Shown: positions 57,658 to 64,000 of the stretch, in pieces | Position numbering within the stretch: position 1 is the stretch's first letter | Layout: each line of letters opens with the position of its first letter | Assembly (NCBI GenBank): GCA_051005695.1 | Contig: JBPCJC010000071.1 | Location: 1 to 64,000, forward strand | DNA length: 64,000 nucleotides | Reading direction: 5' to 3' | Source: JACCTI01 sp051005695 | GTDB taxonomy: Bacteria > Verrucomicrobiota > Verrucomicrobiia > Chthoniobacterales > UBA10450 | Made by a program: the position numbers and the translations under genes | Notes under the pieces: generated by a model | Seen by the model: only the letters and a program-made list of their open reading frames with translations | The model's database searches: none | Told to the model about the DNA's origin: nothing

Positions 57658-59556
57658 TTGCGGAAATTCACCGCGGTGAAAAATCTTTTCGGTCGCGTGA
57701 GGCGCGCCGTGAGCAAACGCTCGCTCGGCCCGGCGGATTTCGTTTTCGCCTTCACGCTCGTTATCCGGCTCATCGCTCTGGCCCGGTTAACTTCCTCGCC
57801 CTTCCTCCTGCCGACGCGGGGCGACATGTATTTCTACAACGACTGGGCGCAGCGGATTCTCCAGGGACAGTGGAGCGACCAGCACGCGTTTTACGGTCTG
57901 CCGCTCTACGCCTATTTGCTGGCCTTTCTCTACAAACTTTTTGGCTACAGCCCGTTTGTTCCCGGTTTGCTGCAGGCCGTCCTCGAAGCCGGCACGTCGG
58001 CCCTGATTTACAAAATTGCGACGCAGGTCTTCGCAAATGAGAATTCCGCGCCTTCCGCATGGAAGTGGAGCGGCGCGAAAGTCATCGGCGTCGGCGCGGC
58101 TGTGACCTGGGCGTTTTTTGTCCCGGCGCAGGCTTACTCGGTAATCCTGATGCCGACCACGTGGCTGATTTTCGTTTTCTGGTTTGTCGTCTGGGAGCTG
58201 GTGAAAGCGCAGACCGCGCCAGGCCGATGGCGCGCCTTCTTGCTCGGATTGCTGATCGGGTTCACCGCGATGGGGATCGCGACTATCCTTTTTATCGTCC
58301 CGTTGGTGCTGGTTGCGATTTTTCTCCGACCAGTCTCGGTGAACGAGGGCGAACAACCGTCCGCTCTCATCGCAAAACTGGCCGCCGTCTTCTTGCTCGC
58401 CGTGGGTCTCGGCCTCGGCACTTCGCCCTGTTGGCTGCACAATTATCTCATCGCGCACGATCGCGTGACGCTCTCCGCGCACAGCGGGATCAACTTCTGG
58501 ATCGGCAACAACCCGATCGCCAACGGCTATCCTCGCTTTCCGCCCGGGCTGCGCGCCGGTCAGGCGGCGATGTTGCAGGATTCGATCGCGGTCGCCGAGG
58601 CAGCCGCCGGACATCCGCTGAAACGTTCGGCGGTTTCCGCCTATTGGTCGGCGAAAGCCTCGAATTTCATCCGCACGAATCCGGGCGCGTGGCTCCGGTT
58701 GGTTTGGCGGAAGGTCGAAAACTTTTGGAGCGCGTTTCAGTACGACGATCTCAGCATCATCACGAACCTCCGCGCCGAAGGAGTGATTTTGCCGGGGCCG
58801 CGGTTTGGCTTAATCGCCGCGCTCGCGCTTCCCGGAATGCTGCTGGCGTACCGAAGATATCGGTGCTCGCGCTGGATCCTCGCGGCGGTTTTGCTGCACA
58901 TGGGTTCGCTCCTGACCGTCTTCGTGACCGAACGTTACCGGCTAGCGGCCGCGCCGGGTCTGCTCCTCTTCGCCGCTTTTGGTCTCTGGCAATTCTGGCG
59001 CAACTGCTCGTTAGGCGAATATCGCTCGGCCGGGATTTATCTCGGCGCGCTGGCGGCGGCGACCCTCTTCGTTTCCCAGCCGCAGCGAGATCCCGCGCTC
59101 TGGGCGCTCGATGCCTACAACTCCGGCTGGCAGGCGCTAGATTCCGAAAATCTCGCGCTCGCGCAGGAGAAATTGGAACTCGCGCGAGCTTACGTGCCGG
59201 ACAACGCGGAGATCAATCTCGCGCTCGGCAATCTTTGGATGGCGCGCCGCGACACCGCCCGCGCGGAACTTTTTTATCGCGCCACGCTCGCGATTGAGCC
59301 GGAGCACAAATCCGCCCTGAGCAATCTCGGCGTTCTCACCTTGGAAGAAAATCGCGCGCCCGAAGCGGTCCGCCTTTTGCGCGCGGCTCTCGCCGTGCAG
59401 GCGAACGACGCGAAAACGCATTACCTGCTCGCGCGTGCCTTGCTCGCCACCGGCGATAAAAATGGCGCATTCACGGAAGCGGAAACCGCGCTCCAGCTAA
59501 AGCCCGCGCAGCCGGAGTTTGCCGAGCTGCGTCGCCGCATTCTGGAAAACCCTTAG
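57658..59556 (+). CDS. GT39-like membrane glycosyltransferase with C-terminal TPR
   Basis: A 632-residue protein with about ten membrane segments and the early acidic loop TRGDMYFYNDWAQRILQGQ typical of the GT-C/GT39 superfamily, which uses lipid-phosphate sugars. The last 130 residues are TPR units (AEINLALGNLWMARRDTARAE, ALSNLGVLTLEENRAPEA). Start could be TTG 57658 or GTG 57676; neither has a strong ribosome binding site. It is the first gene of a three-gene plus-strand run with the YfhO-like and GT-C genes. Confidence 0.8.
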   Translation: MRKFTAVKNLFGRVRRAVSKRSLGPADFVFAFTLVIRLIALARLTSSPFLLPTRGDMYFYNDWAQRILQGQWSDQHAFYGLPLYAYLLAFLYKLFGYSPFVPGLLQAVLEAGTSALIYKIATQVFANENSAPSAWKWSGAKVIGVGAAVTWAFFVPAQAYSVILMPTTWLIFVFWFVVWELVKAQTAPGRWRAFLLGLLIGFTAMGIATILFIVPLVLVAIFLRPVSVNEGEQPSALIAKLAAVFLLAVGLGLGTSPCWLHNYLIAHDRVTLSAHSGINFWIGNNPIANGYPRFPPGLRAGQAAMLQDSIAVAEAAAGHPLKRSAVSAYWSAKASNFIRTNPGAWLRLVWRKVENFWSAFQYDDLSIITNLRAEGVILPGPRFGLIAALALPGMLLAYRRYRCSRWILAAVLLHMGSLLTVFVTERYRLAAAPGLLLFAAFGLWQFWRNCSLGEYRSAGIYLGALAAATLFVSQPQRDPALWALDAYNSGWQALDSENLALAQEKLELARAYVPDNAEINLALGNLWMARRDTARAELFYRATLAIEPEHKSALSNLGVLTLEENRAPEAVRLLRAALAVQANDAKTHYLLARALLATGDKNGAFTEAETALQLKPAQPEFAELRRRILENP

Positions 59557-59601
59557 CTTCTTCCCCCACTGGCACGCGCTCAGCTACGGAGTGCAGGGCG
59601 C

Positions 59602-61863
59602 ATGGCCGTGGTCTGCCTTGCCGCTGACATGAACTCCCTCATTGCCCGCGTGGAAAGACTCAAGTGGCCGCATGCTGCCCTGATTCTTCTCGCCATTTTT
59701 CTCGCAGCGAACTGGCAAATTCTTGCCGGTCGCGTCTTCGAACGCTGGGATGCCTACGTTCTCGGCGCGCCGGCTTATTCGCTGCTCGCGGATTTCGCGC
59801 GCTCCGGCCGGATTGTCTATTGGGATCCTTGGATCGCCGGCGGCTCGCCGGATTTCGCGATTGTCGGCTCCGCGGTTTTTTCGCCGGAAGTTTTGCTCTT
59901 TGCACTGATCACCGGGATGGGGCACCACGCGTATCTCGCGTTTTGGTTGATCGTCTGGTTGAGCGGCGGGATGGGAATCTTGCTGCTCGCGCGACATCTG
60001 CAGGTGCCGGTCTGGGGCGGTCTCGCGGTTGCGCTCGGGTTTGTTTTTTCCGGTTTTTACACCGGGCACGCGGAGCACACGAGCGTGCTCTACTCGTATT
60101 CCGCGCTGCCGTTTATTCTTTGGCGGCTCGACGTTGCCTTCATGCAGCGACGGTTTTTGCCGGCGGCACAAGCGGGCGCGATCTGGGGTTTGTCGGCCCT
60201 GGCGGGTTATCCGGCATTAACCGTCTCCACCGTCGGGCTGGTGGGCGCGTGGGGCATCGGCCGATATTTTTTCGCGGCCGACGAAGAGCGCGCGCAAGAT
60301 TGGAAACGCGGGTTGTTATACCTGCTCACCATGGGCGCGATCGGCGTGGTTATTCTTTCGCCGGCTTACATCAGTGGCGCTTACGAAGGCCGCGGCTACA
60401 GCGATCGCAGCGCGCCCTTGACGCGCGAATTTGCGCTCAACTCCAATGCGCTCCATCCCGGTGCACTCGCGACTTTGAGCAGCCCGGCGTTGATCGGGCT
60501 GAAACTTTTCCAGCGCAGTCTCTGGTCTTATACCGATGTCTCGAGCGCAAATCTCTACACCGGCGGCGTCACCCTGCTCCTCGCGCTCCTTAGCCTAACG
60601 AGTAGTCGATCACGGCGCTGGCGCTGGTTCCTCGGCGCGCTCGCGCTCTTCGCCCTGGCCTGTGCCATCTCCGTGGCGCTTCCGCTCCGCGGCTGGCTTT
60701 TCGATCTTCTCCCGCCGACTCGTTTTTTCCGTCACTCGAGCATGCTCCGCGGTTTCGTTTTATTCCTCTTCAGCATCCTCGCCCTCTTCGGCGCGCGCGA
60801 TCTCGCGGAGACGCGGCGCGATCCCGCAGCCGCAAGGCGTTTGAGTTTGCTCGCGCCCTTGCTTGCACTGCCGGCGACGATTGCTTTTGTCAGCGTGCTC
60901 GTCATCGCCAACCTCGAACACCGCGAACGCTTTCTCGCCGGGGCGCATTTTGTTTTCCTTTGGGGAAGCCTGACCCTCGCGGGCCTGATGATGATGCGCG
61001 GACGCAAGAGTTCCTTCCTGCCGGCGATGCTCCTTCTCGTCGCGCTCGTCGATGGAATCGCGGCGTCTCATTTCAGCGAAGGCACGATGTACAGCAAAGG
61101 TCTGCGGCCGAAGATGCCGTTCCCGGCGTCGTCTTCGGTGGACCTGGGAGCGGCTGGTTTTTGGCGGGCGCTCGGCGCGGGCGAGAACGTGAATCAATAT
61201 TTCAAGGTCCCGGCCTTTCGCAGTTACGCGCCGTTTGAAAATGGTTTTCAACGCGCCATCGCCGCGAAGCCGATCCTCCACCAGATGGCGATTGGCGATG
61301 ATCGGACTTGGTTCGCCCCCGCGGCGCCGGCAGTCGCGCCGACCCAAGAAGCATTCGATGCCTTTGCCGAACGCGTGACCAACCTGCGCGCGCCGATCAT
61401 TCTCCGCCATCCTCGCGCGGCCATGCTGCACGATAAGGTCTCGTTAGGCGAGGATCGCGCGACGATTGAAAAAACGGCCGCGGCCATCCTCGCGCCGACC
61501 AATGTCGACCAATATTTACCCGAGAAACTTGTCCTCGAAACGACCGTGCCGAGTGACGGTTGGCTGATGGTGACCGAGCGCTGGTCGCGCAGTTGGCGTG
61601 CAACCGTCAACGGGATCGAGCGTCCGGTTGAGGGCGCGAATTTCATCTTCCGTCTCGTCCCAGTGGTGCGCGGAAGAAACCGGATCGAGTTTTCCTATCA
61701 TCCCTTTGCCATGCCCGCTTTGTTGATCGCAAGCTGGTCAATGGCGGGATTGGTCGGCCTGTGGAGCCTGGTTGGTCTGCGGAAACGGCGACCCGCGGAC
61801 GTTTGCGAAACGGAAGCAGCCGCGCTCTTTCCAGTGGCCGCGATTTCCGGCAGCCCATCATGA
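59602..61863 (+). CDS. YfhO-like polytopic membrane protein
   Basis: A 753-residue protein with about 12 membrane segments and a C-terminal soluble domain whose motif SDGWLMVTERWSRSWRATVN is characteristic of the YfhO family (GT-C fold; in Firmicutes linked to lipoteichoic acid glycosylation). WDAYVLGAPAYSLLADFARSG is the early acidic-loop region and WDPWIAGGSPDFA follows. The ATG at 59602 has GGAG 12 bases upstream; ATG 59629 is the alternative. The stop overlaps the next start by 4 bases (ATGA). Confidence 0.85.
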   Translation: MAVVCLAADMNSLIARVERLKWPHAALILLAIFLAANWQILAGRVFERWDAYVLGAPAYSLLADFARSGRIVYWDPWIAGGSPDFAIVGSAVFSPEVLLFALITGMGHHAYLAFWLIVWLSGGMGILLLARHLQVPVWGGLAVALGFVFSGFYTGHAEHTSVLYSYSALPFILWRLDVAFMQRRFLPAAQAGAIWGLSALAGYPALTVSTVGLVGAWGIGRYFFAADEERAQDWKRGLLYLLTMGAIGVVILSPAYISGAYEGRGYSDRSAPLTREFALNSNALHPGALATLSSPALIGLKLFQRSLWSYTDVSSANLYTGGVTLLLALLSLTSSRSRRWRWFLGALALFALACAISVALPLRGWLFDLLPPTRFFRHSSMLRGFVLFLFSILALFGARDLAETRRDPAAARRLSLLAPLLALPATIAFVSVLVIANLEHRERFLAGAHFVFLWGSLTLAGLMMMRGRKSSFLPAMLLLVALVDGIAASHFSEGTMYSKGLRPKMPFPASSSVDLGAAGFWRALGAGENVNQYFKVPAFRSYAPFENGFQRAIAAKPILHQMAIGDDRTWFAPAAPAVAPTQEAFDAFAERVTNLRAPIILRHPRAAMLHDKVSLGEDRATIEKTAAAILAPTNVDQYLPEKLVLETTVPSDGWLMVTERWSRSWRATVNGIERPVEGANFIFRLVPVVRGRNRIEFSYHPFAMPALLIASWSMAGLVGLWSLVGLRKRRPADVCETEAAALFPVAAISGSPS

Positions 61864-63491
61864 TTTCCCTCACCGCAACCCGCGCCCGGCGTTTCGAATT
61901 TTTCAGCGCGCTTGCCCTGACCGCCCTTTTGGTGGTGATGCACTTCGTGCTCCTGCTGAATCGCGGCCCGCTCTGGCGCGATGAGATCAGCAGTCTCGCG
62001 CTCGCCAGCGCGCCGACCCTGAAACAATTCTGGGCCGGGCTGGCACTCGATCCGTTGCCGGCATTTTTTCCGCTGCTGCTGCGCGTTTGGCGGGGGATCG
62101 TGGGCGACGGTGATTTCTCGCTGCGTCTGCTCGGTTTTTTCATCGGGCTCGGCAGCCTGGGTGCGTTTTGGTGGAGCGCGCGCCTCACCGGGCGGAGGAC
62201 GCCGATCGTGGCGCTCGTCTCGTTAGGCCTGTGCCCGACCCTTTTTATCTGGGGCGATTCTTTGCGTGGTTACGGCCTGGGCGTTGGCTGCGTGGTCGTC
62301 GCTTTCGCTCTTTTCTGGAAACTGATCGAAGCCCCGAGCGCGTGGATTTTTTCCGCGACCACCCTCGCGGCCATCCTCAGCGTGCAATCGATTTACTCAA
62401 ATGCGTTGCTCATTTTTTCCTGCGGAATCGGAGCCGCCGCGGTCGCCGCCCGGCGTGGTCAGTGGGGACGGGTGGGTCTCGTGCTTCTGGCGGGCGTGAT
62501 CGCCGCGCTCACTCTTCTGCCTTACGTCCCGCTTTGGCGGGCGACCGCCGAATGGGCCGGCCTGGCCAAGATCGATTACTCGTTAGGCAGCTCTGCCTGG
62601 ATGCTCGGGCTGGCACTCCTCGGGCTGCATAATTTCCTTTTGTGGCTCTGGTTTGTCCTGATCGTCGGGGCCGTGGTGATCGCTCTCGTTCGTCAGCGGC
62701 CGGGAAGTGGTGAGCGCGACTCGGCGCTTTACGCGCTGATCGCTTCTGCCGGCGGATTCATCTGCACGATGGCGTTTTTCTGGTTCGTCGGCTGGGGCAC
62801 GAACGTCTGGTACTACCTTCCGATGCTTGCGGTCGCGGCGGTCGGGATTGATTTGATTTGTGATTTTCGCGAAGCCGGTCGGCGTGTCGCGCTTGCTCGC
62901 GTCGCCGTGCCGCTCCTCGCGGTCGGGCTTTGTTTGCCGGCCGCGTTGCGCGGGACGGAGGTGCGCGCGTCCAATATCGATCAGGTGGCGCAGGTGATTT
63001 CGAAACACGCGACCGCCGGCGATCTCGTCGTCCTCTGGCCATCAGTCGATGGGATCACGTTCAAGCGGTATTTCCGCGGCGATCTCGCCTGGACCACGAT
63101 TCCGGAGATCCAAAATTTTCCGGCCCAACCAGGCGATGACGTGCTCGCGCCCTTTCGCCGCGCCGATGGAATTCAGCCGACGCTCGAGCGGATCGACGCG
63201 GCCCTGAAAGCGCATCATCGCGTTTGGATCGCGTCGACCTGGCCGCTCAGACTTTCGGACGGTCCGGTGAAAACGGTGCCGCCGTTGCGCGCGCACGATC
63301 CGCGCGTTCTCGGAAATTTTCTCTGGGGTTGGGGCTATCTGCTGGCGAACGAACTCCAACTGCACGCGCACCAAATGCAGGTGGTCGCGCTGCCGCACGA
63401 TCAGCCGGTCAGCATCTACGAACGCTCGACGGTTATGACCTTCAGTGGTTGGAACGAAGAGCCGCTGGCGGCCCCGTTAACTGCTCGTTAG
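61860..63491 (+). CDS. GT-C membrane glycosyltransferase-like protein, paralogue A
   Basis: From the ATG at 61860, coupled to the YfhO gene, a 543-residue protein with about ten membrane segments and the catalytic-type loop RGPLWRDEISSLALAS, as in PMT/ArnT-like enzymes. The soluble C-terminus (ATAGDLVVLWPSVDGITFKR, then RYFRGDLAWTTIPEI and RVWIASTWPL) is shared with the partial gene that converges on it at 63506. The acceptor and sugar are not evident. The stop codon lies within a copy of the dispersed word. Confidence 0.82.
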   Translation: MISLTATRARRFEFFSALALTALLVVMHFVLLLNRGPLWRDEISSLALASAPTLKQFWAGLALDPLPAFFPLLLRVWRGIVGDGDFSLRLLGFFIGLGSLGAFWWSARLTGRRTPIVALVSLGLCPTLFIWGDSLRGYGLGVGCVVVAFALFWKLIEAPSAWIFSATTLAAILSVQSIYSNALLIFSCGIGAAAVAARRGQWGRVGLVLLAGVIAALTLLPYVPLWRATAEWAGLAKIDYSLGSSAWMLGLALLGLHNFLLWLWFVLIVGAVVIALVRQRPGSGERDSALYALIASAGGFICTMAFFWFVGWGTNVWYYLPMLAVAAVGIDLICDFREAGRRVALARVAVPLLAVGLCLPAALRGTEVRASNIDQVAQVISKHATAGDLVVLWPSVDGITFKRYFRGDLAWTTIPEIQNFPAQPGDDVLAPFRRADGIQPTLERIDAALKAHHRVWIASTWPLRLSDGPVKTVPPLRAHDPRVLGNFLWGWGYLLANELQLHAHQMQVVALPHDQPVSIYERSTVMTFSGWNEEPLAAPLTAR

Positions 63492-63505
63492 GCAAGCGCG
63501 TCCGC

Positions 63506-64000
63506 TCAGAGCGAGGCCGTTTCGCGAAAACCGTGGAAGCGGCTGAGCGGCAGGTTTTCGAATTTGATCACCGTCCGCGGAACCGGCACGAGCACGCGTT
63601 CGAAACCGAGGATGTGATTCTGCAGGAAGTAACTCGTCTGCTGCGACCACGAGGGATAAAAACCTTCGCCGACCCAGCCGTCCTCGCCGTCATGACCGGG
63701 CGCCACCACCGCCGGTCGCTCGCCCGGCGGCACGAAGTCGAGCGCGCCGATCAGCCACACATCGTGACCGCGGCTGAGCGTCGCCCCGATTTGCCGGAGC
63801 ACCGGCGCGAGCGGATCGGTCTGCGTCATCTGAAATTTCGAGAGATCGCAGCGATGAAAACGCAAATCCGCGATCGGCGGGATGGTCGTGGAAGTCGCCG
63901 GCCCTTGGTAGTAGCGGCGGAAGGAGATCCCGTAGTTCCAGGTGTTGATCAGGATGAGATCGTCCTTTTTGGCTAACGAGTGCAAGCGCGCGGCGATGGT
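63506..64000 (-). CDS. GT-C-like protein, paralogue B, cut by the right edge
   Basis: Only the C-terminal 165 residues are inside the window; the frame stays open to base 64000. The sequence matches the C-terminus of paralogue A: DDLILINTWNYGISFRRYY, TTIPPIADL and DVWLIGALDF align with its DLVVLWPSVDGITFKRYF, TTIPEI and RVWIASTWPL. The two genes converge with 14 bases between. The missing part should contain the membrane segments. Confidence 0.75.
   Translation of the reverse strand, partial: TIAARLHSLAKKDDLILINTWNYGISFRRYYQGPATSTTIPPIADLRFHRCDLSKFQMTQTDPLAPVLRQIGATLSRGHDVWLIGALDFVPPGERPAVVAPGHDGEDGWVGEGFYPSWSQQTSYFLQNHILGFERVLVPVPRTVIKFENLPLSRFHGFRETASL

Larger units (their letters stand above)
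364..63493. repeat. dispersed 10-base word GCCTAACGAG, about 58 copies window-wide
   Basis: The core GCCTAACG was found by eye at about 58 places, mostly extended to GCCTAACGAG and often CGCCTAACGAGT. Plus-orientation copies begin near 7100, 7801, 9700, 10459, 11084, 11695, 13301, 14873, 15431, 16012, 16876, 22812, 23648, 28584, 29284, 33280, 33660, 34782, 35301, 44512, 47698, 50343, 51153, 52014, 53924, 54370 and 60594. Minus-orientation copies begin near 3761, 6541, 8206, 8558, 9660, 14788, 16831, 17731, 19260, 19391, 20375, 24199, 27316, 30114, 36658, 38348, 39203, 41512, 44031, 44656, 47443, 49480, 49590, 54992, 55798, 56719, 59007, 61440, 62219, 62579 and 63484. Near-matches occur at 364, 30838, 39884, 46291, 56991 and 63971. 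Orientation is balanced. Confidence 0.9.

Noticed and set aside
1..64000. GCGATCG-type words as a HIP1-like signal
   Set aside because: They are frequent, but Ile/Ala/Arg codons in GC-rich genes create them easily and no count against composition was possible.
1..64000. CRISPR arrays, rRNA genes and insertion sequences
   Set aside because: No regularly spaced direct repeats, no rRNA-like blocks and no transposase reading frames were seen.

Overview
The window is about 64 kb of GC-rich bacterial chromosome with tightly packed, often overlapping genes (many 4-bp ATGA/GTGA overlaps). The gene content suggests a soil-type member of the PVC group, most likely Verrucomicrobia. Pointers are a double-length UvrA, Verrucomicrobia-style short pilins, a secreted protease with repeats common in that phylum, a GTP-type PEP carboxykinase, and many very large membrane glycosyltransferase-like proteins. 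The taxonomy is an inference from gene families. No rRNA genes and no intact tRNA are present.

Region 1 (1-3302) is a contig edge and a scar. It holds a low-complexity G/A tract, a 5'-truncated hybrid histidine kinase, a 3' remnant of selO, about 1.3 kb of lower-GC decayed DNA, and the 5' half of a tRNA-Thr(CGU) cut at the anticodon loop, which looks like an old integration site.

Region 2 (3303-15774) is a compact biosynthetic operon read left to right. It encodes a Wzx/MATE-like flippase, a stand-alone A-PCP protein with a leucine-type specificity code, a P450, a C-A-PCP module with a valine-type code, a C-(degenerate A)-PCP-TE terminal module whose thioesterase carries Cys in place of the nucleophilic Ser, an Sfp-type phosphopantetheinyl transferase and a small membrane peptide. 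A-PCP plus P450 is the usual arrangement for beta-hydroxylating a carrier-bound amino acid. A beta-hydroxy-leucine peptide, possibly closed as a strained lactone by the Cys-thioesterase, is a testable hypothesis.

Region 3 (15784-31128) is mostly housekeeping and accessory: a trypsin-like protease, two hydrolases, trpC, a UspA/TauE stress-transport cluster, ferredoxin, thiD, rnc, an S41-like protein lacking its catalytic residues, purD, an HxlR / unknown / ATP-dependent DNA ligase operon, and TonB-ExbD-ExbB.

Region 4 (31185-51981) has lgt, a 1949-residue double UvrA with two palindromic repeats built into its coding sequence, pckG, a rhomboid-like protein, a GT2, an EIIA protein, a DUF2270 protein, mazG, an mtnA/aldolase pair, secG, a canonical uvrA and a TPR protein.

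Region 5 (52199-64000) is a cluster of polytopic glycosyltransferase-like (GT-C) membrane proteins (TMTC-like, DUF2079, GT39/TPR, YfhO-like, two paralogous GT-C proteins) interleaved with two near-duplicate type IV pilin-like genes.

The most striking feature crosses all regions. The non-palindromic word GCCTAACGAG (8-base core GCCTAACG) occurs about 58 times by eye, roughly once per 1.1 kb, on both strands, inside genes and between them. About two copies of the core would be expected by chance. Its density and scatter resemble a DNA-uptake-type signal. Two further palindromic repeat families are present, and both have members inside the giant uvrA reading frame.
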